A stretch of 64,000 nt of DNA from Phascolarctobacterium_A sp902463975. GTDB taxonomy: Bacteria; Bacillota; Negativicutes; Acidaminococcales; Acidaminococcaceae. Positions 31,821 through 40,844 of this stretch are shown here, in pieces. The position numbers and the translations under genes are program-made. The stretch is taken from the NCBI RefSeq assembly GCF_902463975.1, contig NZ_CABQHJ010000002.1:52656-116655 (forward strand), in the 5' to 3' direction. Under the pieces are notes generated by a model, which saw only the letters and a list, made by a program, of their open reading frames with translations, did no database searches and was not told the DNA's origin. Positions within the stretch are counted from its first letter, which is position 1. Each line of letters begins with the position of its first letter.

Positions 31821-32486
31821 ATGATAGAACTGAAGCATATAGAATTTGCCTATGAATCCGGCAGCGAGCTGCTGCGCGATATCAATATGCAGGTAAATGA
31901 CGGCGAATATATTGCCATTGTCGGCGAAAACGGCAGCGGCAAAAGTACGCTGGTCAAGCTGCTCTTGGGATTGCTGGAGCCGTCAAAAGGTGAATTGAAG
32001 AATACTTTTAGCAGCATCGGCTACGTGCCGCAGCGCTTTGAAACTCTCAACAGCCAGTTTCCGATAACCGTATATGAGGTAATGGAATATTACCGCAGGA
32101 TATTAAAAGTAGCGGATAAGCAGGCGGTACGTCGCTGTCTGGAGCAGATGCATGTTTATGACCTGCGTGACCGTTTAATCGGCACTCTGAGCGGCGGCCA
32201 GTGCCAGAAGGTACTCATTGCCAGAGCACTGCTGGGCAGTCCGCAGCTGCTGATTTTTGATGAGCCTTCTACCGGCATTGATGTCAAGAGCCAGCAGGAG
32301 CTGTACAAATTTATGCAGGAGCTGCATGAGCAGGGTATTACCATTATCACGGTAGAGCATAACCTGAAATTTGCGGCACGTAATGCCGATAAAATGTATC
32401 ATGTGATGAACGGTCATGGTCATTTCTGCAATCCGCAGGAATATGTGCAGGAATATATGCATGATAATGTAGGAGGTGCGGAATAA
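31821..32486 (+). CDS. znuC: Zinc ABC transporter ATPase
   Basis: A 221-aa ABC ATPase: Walker A GENGSGKST, signature LSGGQCQKV, Walker B LLIFDEPSTG and the switch His in ITVEHNLKF. It energises zinc uptake with ZnuA and ZnuB. A GGAG site precedes the ATG. Its TAA overlaps the ATG of znuB by one base, so the two are translationally coupled. Confidence 0.9.
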   Translation: MIELKHIEFAYESGSELLRDINMQVNDGEYIAIVGENGSGKSTLVKLLLGLLEPSKGELKNTFSSIGYVPQRFETLNSQFPITVYEVMEYYRRILKVADKQAVRRCLEQMHVYDLRDRLIGTLSGGQCQKVLIARALLGSPQLLIFDEPSTGIDVKSQQELYKFMQELHEQGITIITVEHNLKFAARNADKMYHVMNGHGHFCNPQEYVQEYMHDNVGGAE

Positions 32487-33283
32487 TGCTGGAATACGCT
32501 TTTATGCAAAACGCTTTGCTGGTTTCTGTACTGATTTCTTTAATGTGTCCTATGATTGGCATGTTCTTGGTGCTGCGCCGTTATTCCATGATTGGCGATA
32601 CGTTGGCACATGCATCGCTGGCAGGCGTAGCAGTTGGCCTGCTGGTTAAGGTGAACCCGATTATCAGCGCCTTTGCCGTAACCTCTGTTTTTGCCGTGTT
32701 GATTGAGGTTTTGCGTCAGCGCTTCCGCCGCTATGCGGAGCTTATACTGGTTATCATCCTATCGCTGTCTGTCGGTATTGCGATTACGATTATCAGCAGC
32801 GGTATGGTGCATACTAATGTAGAAGCATTTTTGTTCGGCAGCATTCTGACCGTAACGCCTGATGATGTGCTGGCGGTAGCAGTGCTGTGCGTAGTGTCGC
32901 TGGCTGCTGTTTACTTTTTGTATCCGCAGCTGGTTATGCTGGCCTTTGATGAAGACGGTGCTAAAATTGCCGGAGTAAAAACGCGTCTGATTAATTATAT
33001 CTTTGCTCTGCTGGTGGCAGCCATGGTTGCTGTTTCTATCCGCGTGGTAGGCATTCTGGTTATCAGCTCGCTGATTGCGTTGCCGGTGGCGGCGGCCCTG
33101 CAGCTGGGCAAGGGCTTTAAGGTGACGATGCTGGCAGCTATGGTGCTGAGCTTTATCGCCATTATCACAGGCCTTGTGACCTCCTATTGGCTGGGTGCGG
33201 CACCGGGCGGTGTAACTGCTTTGGTTTCGGTGGCTTTGCTGTTGCTGATTATCATTTATAAAGAAATACGTGCTGTCTTATAA
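32486..33283 (+). CDS. znuB: Zinc ABC transporter permease
   Basis: A 265-aa ABC-3 family permease with about eight membrane helices; IGMFLVLRRYSMIGDTLAHA is the conserved N-terminal motif and VGILVISSLIALPVAAALQL the late one. It forms the channel for the ZnuA-delivered metal. GGAGGTG precedes the start. The zur gene follows after 15 bases. Confidence 0.9.
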   Translation: MLEYAFMQNALLVSVLISLMCPMIGMFLVLRRYSMIGDTLAHASLAGVAVGLLVKVNPIISAFAVTSVFAVLIEVLRQRFRRYAELILVIILSLSVGIAITIISSGMVHTNVEAFLFGSILTVTPDDVLAVAVLCVVSLAAVYFLYPQLVMLAFDEDGAKIAGVKTRLINYIFALLVAAMVAVSIRVVGILVISSLIALPVAAALQLGKGFKVTMLAAMVLSFIAIITGLVTSYWLGAAPGGVTALVSVALLLLIIIYKEIRAVL

Positions 33284-33298
33284 AGAAGGGGTAGAAAG

Positions 33299-33739
33299 AT
33301 GACTGATACAAGTTCTGCGGCAGATTATTGCGATTATCTGCATCGCTACGGATTAAAAAATACCCGTCATAGACAGCTTATTCTGCAGCTGCTGCTGGCG
33401 AGCGAGGGCGTGCTGACGGCTGAGGATATTTATCAGCAGCTGTGTGAGCAGGGCGCAGAGATAAATTTCTCTACGGTTTACCGTATCCTGGAAAATTTTA
33501 CGCAAAAGGGACTGACGGAAAAAAGTTTTTTGACGGATGCACGCAAGTATGGCTTTGTGCTGCACGCCTTGGGGCACAGGCACCGCCTTATCTGCCTGCG
33601 CTGCCATCGGATTGTGGAGGTAGACCATTGCCCGATTACTGATTTCGAGGAACAGCTGGCGGATAAAACAGAATTTGCCATTGTAGGACATAATCTGGAA
33701 TGGTATGGTTATTGTTCGGAATGCCGCAAGCAGAAATAG
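33299..33739 (+). CDS. zur: Fur-family zinc regulator
   Basis: A 146-aa Fur/Zur/PerR-type repressor. The winged helix spans residues about 15-90 (RHRQLILQLLLASEGVLTAE, NFSTVYRILENFTQKGL); the dimer/metal domain has HRHRLICLRCHRIVEVDHCP and YGYCSECRK, giving the two CxxC pairs of the structural zinc site. Location with znuCB argues for Zur. Its targets here would be the two 17-bp operators in the znuA-znuC gap. Confidence 0.85.
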   Translation: MTDTSSAADYCDYLHRYGLKNTRHRQLILQLLLASEGVLTAEDIYQQLCEQGAEINFSTVYRILENFTQKGLTEKSFLTDARKYGFVLHALGHRHRLICLRCHRIVEVDHCPITDFEEQLADKTEFAIVGHNLEWYGYCSECRKQK

Positions 33740-33761
33740 CAGGAAAATTTTTCAAAAAAGC

Positions 33762-33790
33762 TTGCAAAGCAGCGTAAGCAATGATATAAT
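33762..33790 (+). promoter_or_regulatory. Promoter of rpsF-ssb-rpsR
   Basis: TTGCAA (33762-33767), 17-base spacer, TATAAT (33785-33790). The leader that follows contains a CCCGGAGAGACGGG hairpin and could hold an S6/S18 autoregulatory site, which I cannot confirm. Confidence 0.75.
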
Positions 33791-33871
33791 TATTAAGCTT
33801 GTATATAACTATATATACTTCTTCTGCTCCCGGAGAGACGGGGGCCAAAGTCCAAAGGAGGAGGTGATTTC

Positions 33872-34156
33872 GTGAACGCATACGAAGTCATGTACATCGT
33901 TAAACCTGTTGAGGATGAGGCTTGTGAAGCAGTTGTTGCTAAATTCGAGAAACTCATCACTGCAAACGGTGGTAATGTAGAAAAAACCGATCGTTGGGGC
34001 AAAAGACGCCTTGCTTATGAGATCCAGGACCTGAATGAAGGTATCTATGTTCTCGTAACCTTCCAGGCTGACGCCGCTGCTGTTAAGGAACTTGATCGTG
34101 TTATGAAAATTACCGATGAAGTACTGCGCCATATGATTATCAGAAAGGGTGAATAA
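33872..34156 (+). CDS. rpsF: 30S ribosomal protein S6
   Basis: 94 aa starting at GTG 33872 with a very strong GGAGGAGGTG site. YEVMYIVKPVEDEACEAVVA and the WGKRRLAYEI segment are typical of S6, which pairs with S18 on the small-subunit platform. It begins the widely conserved rpsF-ssb-rpsR operon; ssb follows after three bases. Confidence 0.96.
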   Translation: MNAYEVMYIVKPVEDEACEAVVAKFEKLITANGGNVEKTDRWGKRRLAYEIQDLNEGIYVLVTFQADAAAVKELDRVMKITDEVLRHMIIRKGE

Positions 34157-34159
34157 TCA

Positions 34160-34588
34160 ATGAACAAGATTATTCTGTTGGGCAGACTTACTAGAGATCC
34201 GGAAGTGCGTTATACGCCGACCGGTAAAGTTGTTTGTCAGTTTACTCTTGCAGTAGACAGACCTTTTGCCAATCAGGAAGGCCAAAGAGAAGCTGATTTT
34301 ATTCCGGTAGTAATCTGGGGTAAACAAGCTGAGACATGCGGTAACAGTCTCACCAAAGGGCAGCGCGCGCTTGTTGAAGGCCGCCTGCAAATCCGTAGCT
34401 ATGATGGCAAGGATGGCAATAAACGCTGGATAACCGAAGTAATCGCTGATCGCTTCGAGTTCATTGAGCGCAAAGCTGATGCCGCTGCTGCTCATAGCAA
34501 TCCGACTCGCTCTGCTGCGCCGGCTCAAGACGGCGGTATGGGTGGTTTCGGACAACAGGTTCCCTTTGATGAGGAAATTCCATTCTAA
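34160..34588 (+). CDS. ssb: Single-stranded DNA-binding protein
   Basis: 142 aa. An OB-fold at residues 1-105 (MNKIILLGRLTRDPEVRYTP, EADFIPVVIWGKQAE, GNKRWITEVIADRFEFI), a Gly/Ala/Gln linker, and the acidic tail DEEIPF that recruits repair and replication partners. It has the standard length and place between rpsF and rpsR. Confidence 0.97.
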   Translation: MNKIILLGRLTRDPEVRYTPTGKVVCQFTLAVDRPFANQEGQREADFIPVVIWGKQAETCGNSLTKGQRALVEGRLQIRSYDGKDGNKRWITEVIADRFEFIERKADAAAAHSNPTRSAAPAQDGGMGGFGQQVPFDEEIPF

Positions 34589-34606
34589 TTTAAGGGAGGT
34601 TATGCA

Positions 34607-34837
34607 ATGAAACGCGAAAGAGGCAGAAGACCTAGAAGAAAAGTTTGCAGCTTCTGTGTTGATAAAGTTGAAGAAATCGATTACAAGGATGCAAATAAGC
34701 TGAAACGCTATATCACCGAACGTGGTAAGATTTTACCGCGCCGTATTTCCGGTACCTGCGCTAAGCACCAACGCCAATTGACCGTAGCAATCAAACGCGC
34801 TCGCTGCGTTGCTTTGCTGCCGTTCACCTGCGAATAA
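34607..34837 (+). CDS. rpsR: 30S ribosomal protein S18
   Basis: 76 aa, basic, with RRPRRKVCSFCVDKVEEIDY and PRRISGTCAKHQRQLTVAIK. CxxC plus a later Cys-Ala-Lys-His suggest a zinc-binding (C+) form. GGGAGG precedes the ATG. A terminator follows. Confidence 0.96.
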   Translation: MKRERGRRPRRKVCSFCVDKVEEIDYKDANKLKRYITERGKILPRRISGTCAKHQRQLTVAIKRARCVALLPFTCE

Positions 34838-34866
34838 TTCGCACGGCGGTTTAAACGAAACTTATA

Positions 34867-34894
34867 CCCCGTAGCCGTTAGGCTGCGGGGTTTT
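34867..34894 (+). terminator. rpsR terminator
   Basis: CCCCGTAGCC, GTTA loop, GGCTGCGGGG, TTTT. Confidence 0.9.
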
Positions 34895-34985
34895 CGTTTA
34901 TGTAAAAATCACAAAAAATTTACTTATTTACGCAGGCGTTAACATGATATAATATTAGTAGTAATATACATACGAGGTGAATTGC

Positions 34986-35690
34986 ATGAAAACATCTTTG
35001 AGAACCTTATTTTTGACTTTTGTTTTTACGATGCTTTGCACAGCAATGGCTTTTGCCTATAATCCCGGTCAGCGTACCATCCATCTGTTGGGTGAAACTC
35101 TGAACAGTGACAAGCATCCTGTACATCTGGTTGTAACCCAGACGATTGATATGCGTGAGGTGCTGACTGCCGAAGCCTATGCCAAGCTGCCGACTGCACA
35201 GCAAAAGCGCACCAACCGTACGGAATATAATGAAGCCAATGGCATTAACGCCGAGCGCATCACTACTACCGATGGTGACGGCAAGGTAATCAAGGATACC
35301 GTTTCCTTTGTGAAGAACGGTTATTGGTACACTATTGACTATCTCAATAAAAATTATGACAGAGTTCCTGAGCTGCCGGGCATGAGCATGCCCTTTGCCG
35401 AAACCCTGATCAGCTGGTTCAATGTACGTCCACAGGGTGGTAATGATGCAGTTACCGGCTATGATTATGACAAGATGACCAAGGGCACCAACAGCCTGAA
35501 TTTCTATTATGCAAAGGATACAGCTGACTGGAAGGGCTACGAAGTAAGTTATCTGCCTATCTTTAAGGTGCTTGAGGTTTCCAATACCGTGGATGAGGCA
35601 ACTGCCTTTGCTCTGCCGCCTGCAGATTTCAAGGCCGTTGCTAATCCTTCTATGCGTGCTTACGCTAACAGACTTTTGGAAAGACAGTAA
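34986..35690 (+). CDS. Exported protein of unknown function, 234 aa
   Basis: ATG 34986 is chosen for GAGGTG at 34974-34979. The signal peptide is MKTSLRTLFLTFVFTMLCTA-MAFA. The mature protein has RTEYNEANGINAERITTTDG and VSFVKNGYWYTIDYLNKNYD, a strand-rich pattern like LolA- or OmpA-associated periplasmic proteins, but no family is recognised. A TATAAT stands at 34948-34953. The next gene follows after 41 bases and also encodes a small exported protein. Confidence 0.75.
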   Translation: MKTSLRTLFLTFVFTMLCTAMAFAYNPGQRTIHLLGETLNSDKHPVHLVVTQTIDMREVLTAEAYAKLPTAQQKRTNRTEYNEANGINAERITTTDGDGKVIKDTVSFVKNGYWYTIDYLNKNYDRVPELPGMSMPFAETLISWFNVRPQGGNDAVTGYDYDKMTKGTNSLNFYYAKDTADWKGYEVSYLPIFKVLEVSNTVDEATAFALPPADFKAVANPSMRAYANRLLERQ

Positions 35691-35731
35691 GTCTGGTAAG
35701 CTGATTATATTTTTTCAAAGGGGGAATATTT

Positions 35732-36217
35732 ATGTTTAAAAAATTATTAGTTTTGCTTTCTATGCTGGCTGCGCTGGCAATGAGCGCAGTAGCTTTTGCT
35801 GCACCTGTTAAAAGCCATCAGCAGATGGTTATTGATGCTGCACGTGCCGAGGTTCCTGCTGCTGCTGTATTTTATGGCTACAAGGAAGAAGATGGCGAAG
35901 CTGTTCTGAACTTCCGCGATAATGATAATTATCTGGAATACGAGGTAGAAGTTGTTCTTGCTACTACCAAGGTTAAGGAAGTAGAAATTAAAGGCAGCAA
36001 TATTGCCGGCAGCACGATGATGGTAAAAACTCCTGAGGATATCAGACAAATCGTTCTGGAAGCATATCCCGATGCAAGAAATATTGTTATCAAAACCGAA
36101 AAAGAAGGCAACAATGTACATTATGATGTAGAGTTCATTACTGCAAGATATAAAGTAGAAGCTGACATGAACCCGGTAACCGGTGCATTTGCCAAGAGAG
36201 AGCTGGAATATTTCTAA
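35732..36217 (+). CDS. Exported PepSY-like protein, 161 aa
   Basis: AAAGGGGGAA precedes the ATG. Signal peptide MFKKLLVLLSMLAALAMSAV-AFA. The mature part contains two alpha-beta-beta units resembling PepSY domains (QMVIDAARAEVPAAAVFYGY...EYEVEVV and IRQIVLEAYPDARNIVIKTE...HYDVEF). PepSY proteins are often inhibitors or chaperone-like partners of envelope enzymes; no partner is identified. Confidence 0.75.
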   Translation: MFKKLLVLLSMLAALAMSAVAFAAPVKSHQQMVIDAARAEVPAAAVFYGYKEEDGEAVLNFRDNDNYLEYEVEVVLATTKVKEVEIKGSNIAGSTMMVKTPEDIRQIVLEAYPDARNIVIKTEKEGNNVHYDVEFITARYKVEADMNPVTGAFAKRELEYF

Positions 36218-36233
36218 GCCTAAGCAAAAAATC

Positions 36234-36262
36234 AGAGGCAGTCTGCGGACTGTCTCTTTTTT
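36234..36262 (+). terminator. Terminator after the PepSY-like gene
   Basis: AGAGGCAGTC, TGCG loop, GACTGTCTCT, TTTTT. Confidence 0.88.
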
Positions 36263-36380
36263 ATGCTGCGGAAGAGTGCCATTTTGCGTCAAAACATTGC
36301 ATATCAAAGCATATTATTGTAAAATATATTAGATACAGAGTTTTTAACGCACTAAATATATATGACGAGGAGCGATTTAC

Positions 36381-37487
36381 GTGAGTACAAATTTAGAAGT
36401 CGGTATCGTTGGCCTGCCTAACGTAGGCAAAAGTACCCTGTTTAATGCTATTACCAAAGCTGGCGCAGAAGCAGCAAACTATCCCTTCTGCACTATTGAA
36501 CCTAACGTTGGCGTTGTTGATGTGCCTGATAAACGCTTAGATGTTCTGAGCGATATGTTTAAATCCAAAAAGATTGTTCCGGCAGCCATGCGTTTTGTAG
36601 ATATTGCCGGTCTGGTAAAGGGTGCAAGCAAGGGCGAAGGCCTGGGCAATAAGTTCTTGTCCCATATCCGTGAGGTAGATGCTGTTGCCGAGGTTGTACG
36701 CTGCTTTGAGGATGGCAACATCACCCACGTTGAGGGCAGCATTGATCCTCTGCGTGATATTGATATCATCAACACCGAGCTGTGCCTGGCTGATATGGAA
36801 ACCGTTGAAAAACGTCAGGAGCGCCTGGTGAAGCTGGCAAAAACCGGCGATAAAAAGGTCAAGCTGGAGCAGGCTGTTATGGAAAAGGTTATGGCCGGCC
36901 TGTCTGATGGTGTTCCGGCACGCCGCCTTGGTCTGACAGAAGAAGAGCAGGAGTTCTTGGGCGAGTTGCATCTGCTGACCATGAAACCGGTGCTGTACAT
37001 TACCAACGTTGCTGAAGGCGAGGTTGCCGATCCGTCCGGTAACGAGCATGTACAGGCTGTAAAGAAATATGCTGCAGAAGAAAATGCTGAGGTTATCGTT
37101 GTTTCCGCAAAGATGGAAAGCGAAGTTGCCGAGCTTCCGGAAGAAGAGGCTAAGGAATATCTGGAAATGGCAGGCCTGGAGGAAACCGGTCTGGACCGCC
37201 TGATTAAAGCAGGCTTCAAGCTGCTTGGCCTGATGACCTTCCTGACTGCGGGCGAAATGGAATCCCGTGCCTGGACTATTAAGCTGAACACTAAGGCTCC
37301 GCAGGCAGCAGGCAAAATCCATACTGACTTTGAGCGTGGCTTTATCCGTGCGGAAATCGTTTCCTTTGATGATCTGGTAGCCTGCGGCAGTAAGGCTGCG
37401 GCACGTGAAAAAGGCCTGGTTCGTCTGGAGGGCAAGGATTACGTTATGCAGGACGGCGATGTTGTCGAGTTCCGCTTCAACGTATAA
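36381..37487 (+). CDS. ychF: Obg-like GTPase/ATPase YchF
   Basis: 368 aa from GTG 36381, with GAGGAG ahead. G1 GLPNVGKSTLFNA, the G3 region VDIAGLVKGAS, and NVAE in place of NKxD, which explains the ATP preference of YchF. An internal helical arm (residues about 130-195) and a C-terminal TGS domain (TFLTAGEMESRAW... MQDGDVVEFRFNV) complete the family layout. It binds ribosomes and affects translation start and stress responses. It stands alone. Confidence 0.96.
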   Translation: MSTNLEVGIVGLPNVGKSTLFNAITKAGAEAANYPFCTIEPNVGVVDVPDKRLDVLSDMFKSKKIVPAAMRFVDIAGLVKGASKGEGLGNKFLSHIREVDAVAEVVRCFEDGNITHVEGSIDPLRDIDIINTELCLADMETVEKRQERLVKLAKTGDKKVKLEQAVMEKVMAGLSDGVPARRLGLTEEEQEFLGELHLLTMKPVLYITNVAEGEVADPSGNEHVQAVKKYAAEENAEVIVVSAKMESEVAELPEEEAKEYLEMAGLEETGLDRLIKAGFKLLGLMTFLTAGEMESRAWTIKLNTKAPQAAGKIHTDFERGFIRAEIVSFDDLVACGSKAAAREKGLVRLEGKDYVMQDGDVVEFRFNV

Positions 37488-37513
37488 TTTATAACAGCGT
37501 AATATGCAATCTG

Positions 37514-37545
37514 AGCGCAGCAAGCGAAAGCGTGCTGCGCTTTTT
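37514..37545 (+). terminator. ychF terminator
   Basis: AGCGCAGCA and TGCTGCGCT with a short inner stem, then TTTTT. Confidence 0.88.
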
Positions 37546-37662
37546 GCTGTTGGGAGGCGCTGGAGCAGCGTACAAAAGTAAATAAACAAAAATTCTTTTC
37601 CCATGAGCACGTAAAGTGTGATAAAATAGAATAGATATACTATGACTACGAGGTGAAGCGAA

Positions 37663-38424
37663 TTGGTAAAGGTAATTGCTATTGCCAACCAGAAGGGTGG
37701 TGTTGGCAAGACTACTACGGCGGTAAATCTGGCTGCGTGTCTGGCGGCGCTGGAACGCAAGGTGCTTTTAATTGACAGTGATCCGCAGGGAAATGCTACC
37801 AGCGGCTTTGGCTTTGATAAACGTGATATTAAGCAATGCATTTATGATGCGATTATCAGTGAAGTACCCATGCAGGATGTAATTAAGCACACAGCCTATA
37901 AAGGACTGGACCTGGTGCCTGCTACTATCCAGCTTGCCGGTGCGGAAATAGAGCTTGTTTCGCTGATGAACCGTGAAGGACGTTTAAAGAACTCTCTGGA
38001 AAGAGTAAAGCATAATTATGATTACGTTATTATTGATTGCCCGCCGTCTTTAGGTCTGCTGACAATCAACGGCCTGACTGCTGCCAGCTCGGTAATGATT
38101 CCTATTCAGTGCGAATTTTATGCGCTGGAGGGCGTTACTATGCTGATGAACACGATTCAGCTGGTACAGCGTAACCTGAACCCTGCATTAAAGCTGGAGG
38201 GTGTGCTGATGACTATGTATGATAGCAGAACGAACCTGTCGCAGGATGTTGTGAACGAGGTACAGAAGTATTTCAAAACAAAAATGTATCAGACGATTAT
38301 CCCGCGTAACGTGCGCTTGAGTGAAGCACCCAGCCACGGACAGCCGGTTATCGACTATGACAGCAAATCTAAAGGTGCGCAGGTGTATATGGACTTTGCG
38401 CGTGAGGTGATTGAGGATGAGTAA
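37663..38424 (+). CDS. parA: Chromosome partitioning ATPase ParA/Soj
   Basis: 253 aa beginning at TTG 37663 with GAGGTGAAG ahead. The deviant Walker A motif KGGVGKTTTAVNLA and the LLIDSDPQGNATSGFGF, DYVIIDCPPSLG motifs mark ParA/Soj. It moves ParB-parS complexes and, in Firmicutes, modulates DnaA. Its stop overlaps the ParB start by eight bases. No rnpA/rpmH or gid genes are nearby, so the origin is not in the window. Confidence 0.95.
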   Translation: MVKVIAIANQKGGVGKTTTAVNLAACLAALERKVLLIDSDPQGNATSGFGFDKRDIKQCIYDAIISEVPMQDVIKHTAYKGLDLVPATIQLAGAEIELVSLMNREGRLKNSLERVKHNYDYVIIDCPPSLGLLTINGLTAASSVMIPIQCEFYALEGVTMLMNTIQLVQRNLNPALKLEGVLMTMYDSRTNLSQDVVNEVQKYFKTKMYQTIIPRNVRLSEAPSHGQPVIDYDSKSKGAQVYMDFAREVIEDE

Positions 38425-39409
38425 GAAGGGCGGCTTAGGCAAGGGCCTGGGCGCAATTTTCGGCGAAAATACCAGTCCTGCTGTAGAAAAGGCGCAGGAG
38501 CCTGCAAGTGCTGCACAGGAGCTGCTTATTAAAAATATCGCAGCGAATCCGTATCAGCCGCGCTGCAACTTTGATGAAGAAAAGCTGCAGGAGCTGGCTG
38601 CTTCCATCAAGGAGTTTGGCGTTGTTCAGCCGGTAGTTGTGCGCAAAAAGGGCAGAAACTACGAGCTGGTGGCAGGCGAACGCCGTCTGCGTGCCGCAGG
38701 CTTAGCCGGACTTACTAAGGTGCCTGCTATTGTCAAGGATTATGACGATGCCAAGATGATGGAAATTGCGCTGATTGAAAATATTCAGCGTCATGACCTG
38801 AATCCGATTGAAGAAGCGCAGGGCTTGCGCCGCCTGATGCAGGAATTTAAGCTGACGCAGGAGCAGACTGCCGAAAAGGTAGGCCGCAGCCGCAGTGCCG
38901 TGACTAATATTCTGCGCCTTCTGAACCTGCCGGAGCAGGTTCAGAAGCAAATTATTAATGGCGTGCTGACGATGGGCCAGGCTAAGCAGCTTTTGGGACT
39001 GCCGAAGCCGGAGCAGATGTGCGAGGTGGCGGAAGCGATTATTGCCAATGGCTGGAGCTCACGTATGACCGAAGAGGTTGTGCGTAAACTGAAGGAAGGC
39101 AAGAAGCTGAAGATTGTCCGTGAGCTTATTGAGGAAGAAGCTAAAAATAAGGATAATAAGGAAAAGAAACCTAAGCGTGAGCCTACCGAGAATGATATTT
39201 TCTGCCATGACTTTGAACAGCGTCTGGTAGAGTTTTTGGGTACTAAGGTTAAGGTTGTGCCTAAGCTGGATGAGCAGGGACGCCAGGGTGGTACTATTCA
39301 CATTGAATATTATTCTGCTGAGGACCTGGAGCGCATCTATGAGGTACTGCAGCAGGGACGCCATGAAGAAAAACCGCTTAACGGCGAGCCTAAGCGTCTG
39401 AATGTGTGA
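38417..39409 (+). CDS. parB: Chromosome partitioning protein ParB/Spo0J
   Basis: 330 aa from ATG 38417, inside the end of parA. The CTP-binding ParB/Srx region has NPYQPRCNFDEEKLQELAAS and ELVAGERRLRAA; the HTH follows (LTQEQTAEKVGRSRSAVTNI). A Lys/Glu-rich linker (about 245-265) and a dimerisation tail complete it. It loads on parS; I saw no parS-like TGTTTCACGTGAAACA in this window. Confidence 0.95.
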   Translation: MSKKGGLGKGLGAIFGENTSPAVEKAQEPASAAQELLIKNIAANPYQPRCNFDEEKLQELAASIKEFGVVQPVVVRKKGRNYELVAGERRLRAAGLAGLTKVPAIVKDYDDAKMMEIALIENIQRHDLNPIEEAQGLRRLMQEFKLTQEQTAEKVGRSRSAVTNILRLLNLPEQVQKQIINGVLTMGQAKQLLGLPKPEQMCEVAEAIIANGWSSRMTEEVVRKLKEGKKLKIVRELIEEEAKNKDNKEKKPKREPTENDIFCHDFEQRLVEFLGTKVKVVPKLDEQGRQGGTIHIEYYSAEDLERIYEVLQQGRHEEKPLNGEPKRLNV

Positions 39410-39503
39410 TTTCAGAAGGTTTTTACAGTAAAAAATATGAAAAAAGCCGGGCTTATAAGCGCCGGCCGATTAGATAATCTTTGGTATGAGGGGGCTTTTA
39501 TTG

Positions 39504-39980
39504 ATGGAACAGGCCAATCTTTTGGTTAATACACATTCGGCAGCAATTATTATTGTGCTGCTGCTTATTGTGTTGGTTGCGTTGGGTATGTGCTTCAGTC
39601 TGCAGGGCAGATTGAATAAGCTGCAAAAAAAATATGACTTCTTTACTCAGGGCAAGGAAGCCAACATTGATGTCGTACTGACAGATACGCTGCAGGAGCT
39701 GCGTGCTGTACAGAATGAGCTGGCAGCTCTGCAGGATGAGCATCAGAAGCTGCATGCACAGGTACAGAACTGTCTGCAGAATATTAAGATTGTGCGTTAT
39801 GATGCCTTTGACGCTATGGGCGGTGAAATGAGCTATTCGCTGCTGCTTACGGATGCGAATAATAAGGGTATTATTATGACCAGCATTTACGGCAGAGAGG
39901 AAAGCCGTTGCTTTGCTAAGGATATCGATAACGGTAAGTCCAGCTATCCGCTGGCAGAGGAAGAGCAAAGACTCTTGTAA
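39504..39980 (+). CDS. DUF4446-family membrane protein, 158 aa
   Basis: GAGGGGG at 39488-39494 favours ATG 39504 over 39486. One N-terminal helix (AAIIIVLLLIVLVALGMCFS), a coiled coil (LQELRAVQNELAALQDEHQK) and the conserved IVRYDAFDAMGGEMSYSLLL and IYGREESRCFAKDI motifs identify DUF4446. This family commonly follows parB in Firmicutes; its job is unknown. Confidence 0.88.
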   Translation: MEQANLLVNTHSAAIIIVLLLIVLVALGMCFSLQGRLNKLQKKYDFFTQGKEANIDVVLTDTLQELRAVQNELAALQDEHQKLHAQVQNCLQNIKIVRYDAFDAMGGEMSYSLLLTDANNKGIIMTSIYGREESRCFAKDIDNGKSSYPLAEEEQRLL

Positions 39981-40001
39981 TTTAAATAGTGATAGTGTAA
40001 G

Positions 40002-40034
40002 AAAAATCCCGACAGGTTGCTGTCGGGATTTTTT
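40002..40034. terminator. Bidirectional terminator after the par operon
   Basis: AAAATCCCGACAG, GTTG loop, CTGTCGGGATTTT with more Ts. Confidence 0.9.
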
Positions 40035-40065
40035 GCTTTCAATTTTATAATTTAAGTATGGGTTT

Positions 40066-40479
40066 TTAAGCGCCCTCAAACAGCCTCAGCAGAATAAACA
40101 TGCTCTCGCCAAAGCAGAGGTAGCGCACCCAGGTGCGGGGATAGACAAAGCCTTCCTCGTCCTCGTCATAGGCACCGCTGATACGGGCGTGAATAGCGAG
40201 TGATTCCAGTGCTGCAATCACGAGCAGCAGAAAGCCAGGTGTCCAGGTATTGTCGTGCAGCATCAGCCAGATGCAGTATAACAGGAAGAATACATCCAGC
40301 AGAAAGTAAATTATAAAAGTGGTGGCACTGCCGTCGATAATAATGACCTGCTTGCGGCCGGGGTTGGCACGGCGCTCGTCTAAAATTCGGGAAAAGCGCT
40401 GCAGCAGATAGGCGATTCTGCGGGAATGAATGAAATGAAACATGCGCACGCACAAGAAAAATAAAGCAATAAAGTTCAT
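40066..40479 (-). CDS. Membrane protein of unknown function, 137 aa
   Basis: Probably three membrane helices: FIALFFLCVRMFHFI near the N-terminus, ATTFIIYFLLDVFFLLYCIW in the middle and GFLLLVIAALESLAI, with a short polar end (YDEDEEGFVYPRTWVRYLCF). A GAGAGGT-like site precedes the start. No family recognised. It is convergent with the par operon and alone on its strand. Confidence 0.65.
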   Translation of the reverse strand: MNFIALFFLCVRMFHFIHSRRIAYLLQRFSRILDERRANPGRKQVIIIDGSATTFIIYFLLDVFFLLYCIWLMLHDNTWTPGFLLLVIAALESLAIHARISGAYDEDEEGFVYPRTWVRYLCFGESMFILLRLFEGA

Positions 40480-40720
40480 AAATACCTCTCATTCTATAAA
40501 TAGTCTTGCCTGTATTTGTAAAGCAAGTAATTCTTATGCATTATATTATACACTATCTGCAGGCAGAGCGCTATAAAGGCAGTAAGAAGACACAAAAGCT
40601 ACAAAGTTTATTTGGGGGATACAAAAATACCTGAATAACAAACGCGAAAATAGAAAACATAAAAAATGTATCAGTTTACGTGTAAAATTCCCATGTATAC
40701 AATGAACATGAAAAAATTCG

Positions 40721-40750
40721 TTGACAAAAGTGTAATATAACGGCTATAAT
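40721..40750 (+). promoter_or_regulatory. Promoter of the liv cluster
   Basis: TTGACA (40721-40726), 18-base spacer, TATAAT (40745-40750). The gap 40480-40844 also holds a 95-base leader with a weak CTGGGA/TCCCGG pairing; nothing else is clear. Confidence 0.78.
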
Positions 40751-40844
40751 TGGTTACATAAAGTTGCTGGGATAGTGGTTGAATCTGAGAACACTCCCGG
40801 TACTGTGTTTTATATTTTATTTTTAAGGGAAAGAAGGACTCAAA

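Noticed and set aside
36537..37841. 434-codon minus-strand frame
   Set aside because: Antisense to ychF and the start of parA, crosses a terminator, no ribosome site.
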